A stretch of DNA of 64,000 nucleotides from Bacilli bacterium (GTDB lineage: Bacteria > Bacillota_I > Bacilli_A > RF39 > UBA660): positions 687,734 to 751,733 of the forward strand of contig JAFQSD010000002.1 in assembly GCA_017409785.1 (NCBI GenBank), in the 5' to 3' direction. The notes under the pieces were generated by a model. That model saw only the letters and a list, made by a program, of their open reading frames with translations, ran no database searches and was not told the DNA's origin. Both the position numbers and the translations under genes were made by a program. Below, one piece after another: positions 24,918 through 32,916 of this stretch (position 1 is the first letter of the stretch; each line of letters starts with the position of its first letter).

Positions 24918-25455
24918 ATAGGTTTATTCTATCATCAGGTAATTTTGAGTAATCATATTTTTCAGCACACATTTCTAAATCTTCGTAAATAGAGGTTAAT
25001 TGTGCTAATATTTTTTCGGGTGGAAGCAATTCTTTATAATAATCATAATCTTTAAGCAAAAGCATCATTTGAAATATTCTTGTTCTGCAATCAGCAACTC
25101 TAGTTCTTTTCTCATAAGAATCTTCTAATAAATCCAATTGAGATTCTCTATATTGTTTTACTAATTCCTTTATATTTTTAGGAGTTTTATGTTTTGAAGT
25201 ATCTTTAAAACTATCTAAAATATCACTATAACCAGCAGTTGTTAAAAGAAATTCTAAACTTATTTCTAATACTTCAGATAAGCTTCTTAACATATCTATA
25301 TCTGGTTTTTTTATATTTCCTTTTTCAAGTTCATTATATGTAGAGTGATGTGTATTGATTAAACGAGCTACTTTTCTTTGAGAGTAGCCTTTTTTCGTTC
25401 TAGCGATACTCAATATCTTACTTAATTCCTCAAGATTAGCATTATTATTTTCCAT
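24916..25455 (-). CDS. XRE-family repressor of the element
   Basis: The N-terminal helix-turn-helix (IARTKKGYSQRKVARLINTHH then STYNELEKGN) is of CI type; the 179-residue length leaves a helical C-terminal domain (about 95-175) for dimerization. GAGGTGGTTTAA precedes the ATG. It is transcribed away from two palindromic operators at 25521-25589 that overlap a rightward promoter, the usual arrangement of an element repressor guarding its excision operon. Confidence 0.85.
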   Translation of the reverse strand: MENNNANLEELSKILSIARTKKGYSQRKVARLINTHHSTYNELEKGNIKKPDIDMLRSLSEVLEISLEFLLTTAGYSDILDSFKDTSKHKTPKNIKELVKQYRESQLDLLEDSYEKRTRVADCRTRIFQMMLLLKDYDYYKELLPPEKILAQLTSIYEDLEMCAEKYDYSKLPDDRINL

Positions 25456-25520
25456 TTAAACCACCTCAAAAATGCTTTCTTCCAATAACATAATACCATA
25501 ATGAAAATTAAAAAGCAATA

Positions 25521-25589
25521 ATTTTGTCGGTTGTTCTTGACAAAATTATAATTACAATGTATATTATAGTTGTCGGGCAATCTTGACAA
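25521..25589. promoter_or_regulatory. Operator pair and rightward promoter of the element
   Basis: Operator 1 is ATTTTGTC-N10-GACAAAAT (25521-25546), with perfect 8-bp arms. Operator 2 is TTGTC-N10-GACAA (25570-25589). TTGACA inside operator 1 (25537-25542) is the -35 box of a promoter whose -10 box TATATT (25560-25565) lies 17 bases on. A repressor bound to both sites would block this promoter. Confidence 0.75.
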
Positions 25590-25690
25590 AGTAAGAAAGG
25601 AGGATAGCAATAGAATAGATTGCCAATGCGACTAATGTTCTTTGAAAATTTACACAAGTCTTTAAAGGTTAATTAAAAGGGGGTGATAGC

Positions 25691-26194
25691 ATAACAGAAT
25701 CTATAAAAGAGGGGTTTTGGATTATACCTGCAAAAGTAGGTATAGATGATGCACTCACATCGCAAGATAAATTACTGTACGCTCAAATCTTATCATTGAC
25801 AAGACAAGATGGATTCTGTTTTGCTACTAATTCTTATCTATCTAATTTAAATAATGTTACTCCAAAAACAATTTCTAATAGTATTTCTAATCTTAAAAAA
25901 AATAATTATATACGAGTTGAATATCACAAGGAAAAAATAAATAAAGATAAAAGAAAAATATTTGTAACTGATAAGGGGGTATGGAAAATAAATTCTGGGG
26001 GTATAGAAAAAAATGTTAATACCGGTATGGAAGATAATTTCCAATATAATAATATAAAGAATAAAAAGATAAAAAAATATAATACCAATAATAATGTTCC
26101 TTGGTGGCTGGATAAAGAGATAAAAGAAAATCCTGCATCTCCGGAAGAACAAGCAGAGATGGAAGCTCTACTAGGTGAATTTAAAAAAGATTGA
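25691..26194 (+). CDS. Winged-helix protein of integrative elements, apparent ATA start
   Basis: The frame encodes ESIKEGFWIIPAKVGID, then a helix-turn-helix domain (TSQDKLLYAQILSL, NSYLSNLNNVTPKTISNSIS). This matches a family common in Firmicutes elements that normally begins just before the IPA-x-V stretch. Between an upstream TAA (25670) and that region there is no ATG, GTG or TTG in frame. The only well-placed codon is ATA 25691, after AAGGGGGTGAT. The first conventional start, TTG 25796, would remove half the domain. Likely a replication- or transfer-related DNA-binding protein. Confidence 0.65.
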   Translation: MTESIKEGFWIIPAKVGIDDALTSQDKLLYAQILSLTRQDGFCFATNSYLSNLNNVTPKTISNSISNLKKNNYIRVEYHKEKINKDKRKIFVTDKGVWKINSGGIEKNVNTGMEDNFQYNNIKNKKIKKYNTNNNVPWWLDKEIKENPASPEEQAEMEALLGEFKKD

Positions 26195-26270
26195 AAAGGA
26201 GTTGGTTTTATAAATAAATACAAGACTAAATCATAAAATTTAATAAAAAGGAAAAGGGGGAATTATAAGA

Positions 26271-26402
26271 ATGGAGGTAGTACTTAAGGCAAAACACACA
26301 TTTAAAACTGATATATCAAACGAAGAATTATTTAGAGATAGATTTAATGAGATATTGTTAAAAGTTATATTGCATCTTGAACAAAATTACCAAAGTAGTT
26401 AA
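26271..26402 (+). CDS. Small element protein, 43 aa
   Basis: AAGGGGG lies about ten bases before ATG 26271. The peptide is helical with no membrane segment (starts MEVVLKAKHTFKTD). It lies between the winged-helix gene and the recombinase in the same operon. Comparable small genes precede recombinases in related elements and may be excision factors; that is inference. Confidence 0.5.
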   Translation: MEVVLKAKHTFKTDISNEELFRDRFNEILLKVILHLEQNYQSS

Positions 26403-26411
26403 AAATTATAA

Positions 26412-26468
26412 ATAACTATCAAAAAGGGGTATAATATAAGTTGTAATCGATTTAGTTCTGATAGTTAT
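26412..26468. repeat. Inverted repeat around the recombinase promoter
   Basis: ATAACTATCA (26412-26421) and TGATAGTTAT (26459-26468) are perfect 10-bp complements flanking a TATAAT box (26430-26435), just before the recombinase gene. Confidence 0.5.
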
Positions 26469-26491
26469 ACACAGAATTGGAGGATATAACT

Positions 26492-28087
26492 ATGAGACTA
26501 AGAGTTGGTATTTATGGGAGGTTATCACAAGAAGATATAGATAAGATAAACAAAGAAGATGAAAGTGAAAGTATCCAAAATCAAAAAAGAATGTTATTAG
26601 AGTATGCTTTAAAAAATGATTGGGATGTAGTTGATATTTATATTGATGAAGATTATTCAGGAGCCGGAGTTTATAGACCAGAATTTGAGAGGATGTTAAA
26701 AGATTGTGAAAATGGAAAACTAGATATAGTTTTATGTAAGAGTCAATCAAGATTCTCAAGAGATATGGAAATAATTGAAAGATATATAAATAACAAATTT
26801 AAAGAATGGAATGTTAGATTTATTAGTTTAGTAGATAATATAGATACTGATAACAAATCTAATAAAAAATCTATTCAAATATTAGGACTAACTAATGAAT
26901 GGTATTTAGAAGATTTATCAGATAACATTAAAAGAACGATAAGGAATAAAAAAGAGTCTGGACAATTTACTGGTTCATTTGCTCCTTATGGTTATTTAAG
27001 AAGTGAAGAAGATAAACACAAATTAGTTATTGATCCTATTGCTTCAATCATTGTTAAAAAGATATTTGAAATGTATAAACAAGGTAATGGTTATACTAAA
27101 ATAGCAGCTTATTTGAATGATACTAATGTTCCTAGCCCTTATGAACACAAAAAAGCAAGTGGAAGCAAATTTGTATGTGGAAATGTTGGAAAGGAAAAAT
27201 CGTATTGGTATTCAGATACAATCGCAAAAATCTTAAAAGATGAAGTATATATTGGTAATCTAGTCCAAGGAAAAACAAGACATATAAGTTATAAAAATAA
27301 AAAATCAGTTCCTGTTCCTAAAAAAGATTGGATAATTGTTAAAAATACACATGAACCTATAATAGATGAAGATACTTGGAATATAGTTTCTGCTAAATTT
27401 AAAGGTAGGACAAAGCCAAGTAAATCAGGAGAAATTCATATGTTTACTAAAAAGGTTTATTGTGATTGTTGCAAAAAAATATTTTATAATGGTTATTCTA
27501 AATCAGGAAATGGGAACAAGCATTATTATTTAACTTGTAAGTCTAGAAAATCAGGGGTGTTTTGTGAAAATAATCTATCCATTAGAGTAGATAAATTAAA
27601 AGACTTTATCCTTAATGAGATTAATGAATATATCAAAGTTTATCATAATTCTAAAACTTTAAATGAGAAATACCAAAAATTAAATACTAAGAATAATAAA
27701 AATGAGATTCAAGAACAAATAAAAACTTTGGAAAAACAACAAACTGAATTAGAGAAATTACAAAGCAAAAAGAATTCTTATTTAAGAAAATTATATGAAG
27801 ATAGAATAGAGGGTTTCATTACTGATGAGCAATACAAAGCTTTTAGTAAAGACTATGATGATGAATTAAATGAATTGCAAAACAGAATTCAATTAATAAA
27901 AGATGAAATCACTCTCTTAAATCAAAGGCACAATGATATGATTGATAGAGATAAAATATTTAATAAATATAAATCTATAAAGGAATTAGATAGAAGTATA
28001 TTAGATGATTTTATAGAAAAAATATATATCGGTGCAGTAGATAAAGAAACGAATGAACGAGAAATAAACATTGTATGGGCTATATAA
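26492..28087 (+). CDS. Large serine recombinase (integrase/excisionase of the element)
   Basis: The N-terminal resolvase domain has catalytic Ser12 in VGIYGRLSQED, with the conserved SESIQNQ, YIDEDYSGAGVYRPEFERML and SQSRFSRD segments. A recombinase domain follows (about 160-290), then a zinc ribbon (CDCCKKIF...CKS...C, about 325-360) and a coiled coil (about 395-470), as in phiC31/TnpX-type integrases. GGAGG is eight bases before ATG 26492. The stop is 17 bases before the right attachment arm. Confidence 0.96.
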   Translation: MRLRVGIYGRLSQEDIDKINKEDESESIQNQKRMLLEYALKNDWDVVDIYIDEDYSGAGVYRPEFERMLKDCENGKLDIVLCKSQSRFSRDMEIIERYINNKFKEWNVRFISLVDNIDTDNKSNKKSIQILGLTNEWYLEDLSDNIKRTIRNKKESGQFTGSFAPYGYLRSEEDKHKLVIDPIASIIVKKIFEMYKQGNGYTKIAAYLNDTNVPSPYEHKKASGSKFVCGNVGKEKSYWYSDTIAKILKDEVYIGNLVQGKTRHISYKNKKSVPVPKKDWIIVKNTHEPIIDEDTWNIVSAKFKGRTKPSKSGEIHMFTKKVYCDCCKKIFYNGYSKSGNGNKHYYLTCKSRKSGVFCENNLSIRVDKLKDFILNEINEYIKVYHNSKTLNEKYQKLNTKNNKNEIQEQIKTLEKQQTELEKLQSKKNSYLRKLYEDRIEGFITDEQYKAFSKDYDDELNELQNRIQLIKDEITLLNQRHNDMIDRDKIFNKYKSIKELDRSILDDFIEKIYIGAVDKETNEREINIVWAI

Positions 28088-28104
28088 TTTAGTCCATACA
28101 GGAC

Positions 28105-28134
28105 TTGTGTAGAATAAACATAACCTCCACATGG
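28105..28134. other. attR of the serine-recombinase element
   Basis: Arm TTGTGTAGAATAA (28105-28117) and core CATGG (28130-28134), after which the amidase gene resumes in frame. Confidence 0.88.
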
Positions 28135-29293
28135 TGGAAATGATCCAGGCGCAGTAGGTAATAACCTCCTAGAAAAAGACTTAAATCTTCGTGCAGCCCA
28201 ATATATGTATAAGCGTCTTCAAGAATTAAATATTCCCTCAGTAATTATTCGTAATACAGATGAAACTCTACCAAAAAACGAACGTATAGAAAGAGTACTA
28301 AATGCTTATAATAATGCACCTAATACTATACTTATATCTAATCATATAAATGCTGGTGGAGGAGAAGGCGCAGAAATTGTCTATGCCCTAAGAAATGATG
28401 ATACGCTTGCCAGAATGGCTCTTAATAATATTGGAGAAGCTGGACAAATAAAAAGAAGTATCTATCAAAGAGTACTTCCAGAAGATCCTACAAGAGATTA
28501 TTACTATATTCTAAGAGAAACAGGTAACACAGAACCATTATTAGTAGAGTATGGTTTTATTGACAATGAAAAAGATGCAGCAAAACTAATTAATAATCTA
28601 GAAAGCTATGTTGAAGGAGTAGTAAAAGCAATTGCTGACTATGCAGGATATGAATATACACCACCAACTACCATAAACTCTTATATTGTACAAAGAGGAG
28701 ACACTTTATATAGTATAGCAAATAGATTTAATACAACGGTTTCTGAATTAAAAAGAATTAATAATTTAACCACAGATGTCCTAACAATAGGTACTAAATT
28801 AATATTAAAAGAAACTCCACCAGAAGACCTAAATAATATCTATATTGTTAAGAAAGGTGATACTCTTTATAGTATTGCAAATAATTTTAATACAACACCT
28901 AATATCATAAAAAATCTAAATAACTTAAATACAAATCTAATAACAGTAGGACAAAAATTACTAATACCAACTACTACAATCCCAGAAGAAAAAGATGAAA
29001 CAGAAATATACATAGTTAAAAAAGGCGATAGCTTGTGGTCAATATCAAAAAAGTATAATATTACAGTAGATGAATTAATAGAACTAAATGATTTGACCAC
29101 AATTAATCTTCAAATAGGTGATAAATTACTAGTACCAAAAACAACTAAAGAAGAAAACATTTATACTGTTAAAAGAGGAGATACCTTATGGTCAATTGCT
29201 AGAGATAAAAATATAACAGTTCAGTCATTAAAAGAAAAAAATAATCTTACAAGTAATCTTTTATCTATTGGGCAACAACTAATTATTCCATAA
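28130..29293 (+). pseudogene. 3' part of the LysM/Amidase_3 gene (N-acetylmuramoyl-L-alanine amidase)
   Basis: From CATGG the frame reads HGGNDPGAVGNN, then EKDLNLRAAQ (second zinc ligand, Glu), SNHINAGGGEGAE (third, His) and LLVEYGFIDN (catalytic Glu), a full Amidase_3 domain minus its first strand. Four LysM repeats follow, each with a Y-x-V-x-x-GD-(T/S)-L-(Y/W)-SI core, which would hold it on peptidoglycan. Amidases cut the stem peptide from glycan. In this state the first ATG in frame is 28205, past the first two ligands, so the product should be inactive until the element leaves. Confidence 0.9.
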
Positions 29294-29295
29294 AA

Positions 29296-29317
29296 AAAAG
29301 AAGTAGCACTTCTTTTT
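29296..29317. terminator. Bidirectional terminator
   Basis: AAAAGAAGT/ACTTCTTTT hairpin with a three-base loop between converging genes. Confidence 0.75.
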
Positions 29318-29867
29318 AATTTGTTTGTTTTCTTGCAACAACAACGCCAACAGTAACAAGTGCAACAACACCTACAAGAACTAATAATACTAAAACATCT
29401 CTTACAGTATTGTTTTCATCTTCTTGTCCATTAGCAGCTAAATCTACATAATCTAAAACATCATATCTTTCGCTTGGTTCTGTTTCATATTCAGATTTTA
29501 TTTTTGATAAAATTGTATCAACATATTCTTCAGAGAAACCATCAAAAGATTGGTTACCAATAATGATATATGGAACACCATTTACTGTTTCTTTTCTAAC
29601 TTCTGCAACATCATTCATTAATTGACTATTTGCAGCATCTTTCCAAACTTCATATTTAACAAGTTCAAACATGTGACCATATTCATCTTCAATAGATGCA
29701 AACCATGTTTTTGCTTTTTCACAGAAACCACAGCCATCTCCATAGAATAAATATACATTAACTTCTTTGCTTTCTTCAGTAACATCAGTTGCCTCTTCAG
29801 CAAAAACACCAAAAGGCACAATAAGTAAAACTGCTAAAACTAATAAAAGTACTTTTAACTTTTTCAT
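29316..29867 (-). CDS. Exported thioredoxin-fold protein with C-terminal membrane anchor
   Basis: A signal peptide (cleavage near VFA-EEA) is followed by a thioredoxin fold with the redox motif C-G-F-C (GDGCGFCEKAK) and the cis-Pro region VNGVPYIIIG. A C-terminal hydrophobic helix and basic tail (VVVARKQTN) form an anchor. It should act on disulfides outside the membrane. ATG 29867 is eight bases from GGAGG; ATG 29873 is too close. Confidence 0.83.
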   Translation of the reverse strand: MKKLKVLLLVLAVLLIVPFGVFAEEATDVTEESKEVNVYLFYGDGCGFCEKAKTWFASIEDEYGHMFELVKYEVWKDAANSQLMNDVAEVRKETVNGVPYIIIGNQSFDGFSEEYVDTILSKIKSEYETEPSERYDVLDYVDLAANGQEDENNTVRDVLVLLVLVGVVALVTVGVVVARKQTN

Positions 29868-29964
29868 CTTCATAACCTCCTAAATTAATAATAACACAAA
29901 TTAAAAAAATATAAAATAAAATGCAGAAATAATACGAAAAAAAGCCAAATTTCATCATTTTTTC

Positions 29965-29997
29965 ACAAAAAAAGAAGTTATTGTTCTAACTTCTTTT
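29965..29997 (-). terminator. Terminator overlapping the end of the FTR-like gene
   Basis: AAGAAGTTA/TAACTTCTT stem; on the minus strand it is followed by a long T run. Confidence 0.8.
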
Positions 29998-30196
29998 CTT
30001 CAATCATCTTTAAAGCTTCTTCTTCTGGAATATATAATTTGCATTTACAAACTCCAGAATTAATAAATTCATCACATGGGCATAGAGTAGAATCATTAAC
30101 ATCTAATCTACATGGGCAATGCCCAGACTTTTTTTGTAATCCTTCCAATATAATATTAACATATTTCTTATCAGGATTTATTCTAAAACCTTTCAT
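29978..30196 (-). CDS. Ferredoxin-thioredoxin reductase catalytic-chain-like protein
   Basis: This 72-residue protein has the family's C-P-C ... C-P-C ... C-x-C pattern: HCPCRLDV, LCPCDEF and VCKC. The Cys hold a 4Fe-4S cluster next to a redox disulfide that reduces thioredoxin-like partners. The gap between the first two pairs is nine residues, shorter than in plant enzymes. No variable-chain gene is nearby. It overlaps the upstream kinase-like gene by four bases. Confidence 0.78.
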   Translation of the reverse strand: MKGFRINPDKKYVNIILEGLQKKSGHCPCRLDVNDSTLCPCDEFINSGVCKCKLYIPEEEALKMIEEKKLEQ

Positions 30197-30924
30197 AATA
30201 ACACCTCACTCTTTTTATCAACATTTTGTTTTGCTAATATTTCATCAAAATATATAACTTCATCTCGAGAGTCTAGTAATTTAAACACTTCTCCCTTAAA
30301 ATCACTATCGTTAACTACAACATCAATTGCAGATTTTAAATCTGATATCTTCATAACTCCATGATGCATAATATCTTCGAAATCCACGCCATAAAGTAAT
30401 GATAATGCACAAACTGTAGTTTTAACATTATCGGTATAACAACTTTCTTCATCAATTAAAGTACCATCTTCATCTATTTGTAACTTATAAGCAGTTTCAA
30501 ATTTATGTGTATCATCTTCTATAAATCTCACTTCATCTAAATCAACAATATATCCATCTTGACCATTAAACATAATATTTTGTGCATGCATATCTCCAAC
30601 TAAAATATCACATTTATGTAGCAGCTTCAATTTAGCGAAAACGCCATTAATTGCTTTAAGTTTATCCTCATAAGTATAACTTTCATCTCCAACAGCATCT
30701 TTAAAAGTAATACATCCAGGAATAAATTCCATAGAGTATCCTAATAAAATACTTCCAGAGTTAAAAGTATAATTAATTCTAGGAGAAAACATCGGATTTT
30801 CTCTAAAAAATTGTATATTTCTTTTCCTTTCTTCATTACAATTGTAATCAGTAAAAAACTTATATAGCGATCCATCTTTTGCTTCTAGTGTACTATTTGT
30901 TGCAACCATTGAATTTTTATCCAT
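30193..30924 (-). CDS. Small protein-kinase-like protein
   Basis: The C-lobe catalytic loop reads LLHKCDILVGDMHAQNIMF followed by GYIVDLDEV. That gives the catalytic Asp, the Asn four residues on and a metal-binding Asp, as in aminoglycoside-phosphotransferase and HxD-type kinases. The N-lobe (about 1-70) is short, with a probable Lys at KFF. Substrate unknown. It starts a minus-strand operon with the FTR-like gene; two other kinase-like genes lie further on in this window. Confidence 0.65.
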   Translation of the reverse strand: MDKNSMVATNSTLEAKDGSLYKFFTDYNCNEERKRNIQFFRENPMFSPRINYTFNSGSILLGYSMEFIPGCITFKDAVGDESYTYEDKLKAINGVFAKLKLLHKCDILVGDMHAQNIMFNGQDGYIVDLDEVRFIEDDTHKFETAYKLQIDEDGTLIDEESCYTDNVKTTVCALSLLYGVDFEDIMHHGVMKISDLKSAIDVVVNDSDFKGEVFKLLDSRDEVIYFDEILAKQNVDKKSEVLL

Positions 30925-30936
30925 ATAATAATCCTC

Positions 30937-31827
30937 CTATACATTACTACAATCAAACTCAGGAATGAAACTTTCATCAGCGGTTTCACCCTCTTGAACA
31001 AAAGCATTTGTAACACCTAAATCACAAGCATAATTAATAACATCACAATATTCATTATCAGTTACAGTCCAATTTAAATTCGGATATACAAGACTCTTTG
31101 TTACTGGAGTATATTGGTTCATTATACTAATAAAAACATTATCTTTATATTTATTATAAACATATTCAATTATTTTTTTAGCATCTTCTTTATGTCCTGG
31201 TAAAATTAATAATCTAACTATTAATCCTTTTTTCATCAAGTCATTTTCAAAAATAGGAGATCCAACTTGTCTATACATTTCATCAATAGCATTTGCAGCT
31301 ACTTCAAAGTAATTCTTACAATTTGAATAGTTCATAGCTAATTCATTATCATAATATTTAAAATCAGCCAAATAAATATCAACCAATCCATCCATCATCT
31401 TAATAGTTTCTACATTTTCATAACTACTTGTATTATAGACAACAGGTATTTTTAATTCATTTCCTTTTAATTTAGTTAAAACTTTTTTAATCTGTGGAGC
31501 ATAATGAGTAGGGGTAACTAGATTAATATTATGAGCACCTCTTTCTTGAAGTTCTAAAAATATCTCCCCAAGTCGTTTGTTTGTTATTTCTTTTCCGTAT
31601 CCTCCGGTACTAATCTTTTTATTCTGGCAGAAAATACACTTTAAATTACAATGTGAGAAGAAAACCGTCCCACTACCATTAGTTCCAGAAATGACAGGCT
31701 CTTCCCATTCGTGTAAACTGTAATGTGATACTTTAACTTTACTTCCTGCACCACATACACCAACTTTTTCATATCTGTTTATGCCACAATTTCTAGGACA
31801 TAATCTACATTCTTTTAATATATTCAT
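30937..31827 (-). CDS. Radical SAM protein, PflA-like
   Basis: The SAM-binding C-x3-C-x2-C motif is at Cys60, Cys64 and Cys67 (FFSHCNLKCIFCQN), with an extra N-terminal Cys set (Cys7, 10, 14 and 25) typical of the uncharacterised pyruvate-formate-lyase-activating-like branch. The TIM-barrel core contains VTPTHYAPQI and LIVRLLILPGH. It probably carries out a radical modification of an unknown protein or small molecule. TAGGAGG-type sites and 12-base spacing link it to the kinase-like gene. Confidence 0.82.
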   Translation of the reverse strand: MNILKECRLCPRNCGINRYEKVGVCGAGSKVKVSHYSLHEWEEPVISGTNGSGTVFFSHCNLKCIFCQNKKISTGGYGKEITNKRLGEIFLELQERGAHNINLVTPTHYAPQIKKVLTKLKGNELKIPVVYNTSSYENVETIKMMDGLVDIYLADFKYYDNELAMNYSNCKNYFEVAANAIDEMYRQVGSPIFENDLMKKGLIVRLLILPGHKEDAKKIIEYVYNKYKDNVFISIMNQYTPVTKSLVYPNLNWTVTDNEYCDVINYACDLGVTNAFVQEGETADESFIPEFDCSNV

Positions 31828-31860
31828 AAATATAACCTCAAAATTATTTTATCATAAAAG

Positions 31861-31891
31861 AAAAAAATAGACTACTTGTCTAATAGTCTAT
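31861..31891 (-). terminator. Terminator of add
   Basis: ATAGACTA/TAGTCTAT stem overlapping the end of the gene, with a T run on the minus strand. Confidence 0.8.
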
Positions 31892-32807
31892 CTCTTAATT
31901 CTTGTTTTTCAGTCTCACTAATAAAGGCAGCTTCAATAGCATTTAAATTAAAATTTAAAATATCTTCATCTGTAAAACCTAAATATTTCTTTAATAAATT
32001 ATATTCATTATCCAAACTTGTATTTGAAACAGTACGATTATCTGTACTAATAGTAACATTAACTCCTAAATCAACCAATCCACGTATTGGATGATCTCCT
32101 ATTGAATAAACTGCTTTTGTGTCTAAGTTACTATCTGGGCACACTTCTAAGAAAACTTTATGTTTTTTTAATTCATTAATCGTATTCATATCATCTATAC
32201 TTCTAATTCCGTGCCCAATTCTCTTAGCACCAAACTTAATAGCCTCTAATACACTTTCATATGAACCAACTTCTCCAGCATGAATAGTAAATGGAATACC
32301 CCAATCTCTTGCAATCTCGAATAGTTCTTCAAAATATTTTGTTTGATAACTTGCTTCATCACCAACTAAATCAATTGCACAGCAACCATTTCCTAAATAC
32401 TTTTTGGCAAGTTTAATAATCTCTAAATTCTCATCAAAAGTATAATTTCTTCTCATACAAAAGATTAAATTTGTTTTAACGGTAGGAACTTTTGCCAAAC
32501 CTTCTCTAATTCCAGTGATAACTCTATCAACTGAAATCTTCTTATTATGTGAAGTGGGGCAGAATCTTATTTCTGCATAAATAACATCTTCTTTTTCTAA
32601 TTGCTTTGCTAATCTATAAGAAAATTCCACAATAACATTATAGTCAGTCATAAGTTCATCTGGTAAATAAAATTTCTCTAAATATTGTGCAAGACTTCCA
32701 TCGCGACTACTAACCATTTGATCATAGACATTTCTACCCGTAAGTTCCTTTGCATAATCAATATCTAAAGAACCATCTAAATGTAAATGTAATTCAATCT
32801 TTTTCAT
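31872..32807 (-). CDS. add: Adenosine deaminase
   Basis: The 311-residue protein has the metal-binding HLHLDGS near its N terminus, TIHAGEVGS with the catalytic His-Ala-Gly-Glu, RIGHGIRS, and ISTDNRTVS with the metal-binding Asp. It converts adenosine to inosine in purine salvage. ATG 32807 has AGGTGAAC upstream and starts right before the family's first motif; a longer frame to 32888 is not supported. Confidence 0.93.
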   Translation of the reverse strand: MKKIELHLHLDGSLDIDYAKELTGRNVYDQMVSSRDGSLAQYLEKFYLPDELMTDYNVIVEFSYRLAKQLEKEDVIYAEIRFCPTSHNKKISVDRVITGIREGLAKVPTVKTNLIFCMRRNYTFDENLEIIKLAKKYLGNGCCAIDLVGDEASYQTKYFEELFEIARDWGIPFTIHAGEVGSYESVLEAIKFGAKRIGHGIRSIDDMNTINELKKHKVFLEVCPDSNLDTKAVYSIGDHPIRGLVDLGVNVTISTDNRTVSNTSLDNEYNLLKKYLGFTDEDILNFNLNAIEAAFISETEKQELRDRLLDK

Positions 32808-32890
32808 ATAGTTCACCTTATTATAAGTATAGCACATAACTTTTTTGCACAAGATAAATCTATTAAATAAAAATGTCCAATCTGTCAAAC

Positions 32891-32916
32891 AAAAACAAGT
32901 ATTAAAATACTTGTTT
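32891..32916 (-). terminator. Terminator of the LysR gene
   Basis: ACAAGTAT/ATACTTGT stem with T-rich flank on the minus strand. Confidence 0.75.

Larger units (their letters stand above)
19328..28134 (+). mobile_element. 8.8-kb integrative mobilizable element carrying CBASS, inserted in an amidase gene
   Basis: The element is bounded by the 5-bp repeat CATGG inside the DAGHGG codons of the amidase gene. It encodes a large serine recombinase at the right end, a MobV relaxase at the left end, and between them a CBASS-like operon, two XRE regulators and small membrane proteins. There are no conjugation-pilus or replication genes, so it would need a helper for transfer. The two ends joined give a symmetric attP with 13-bp arms. 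Confidence 0.9.
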
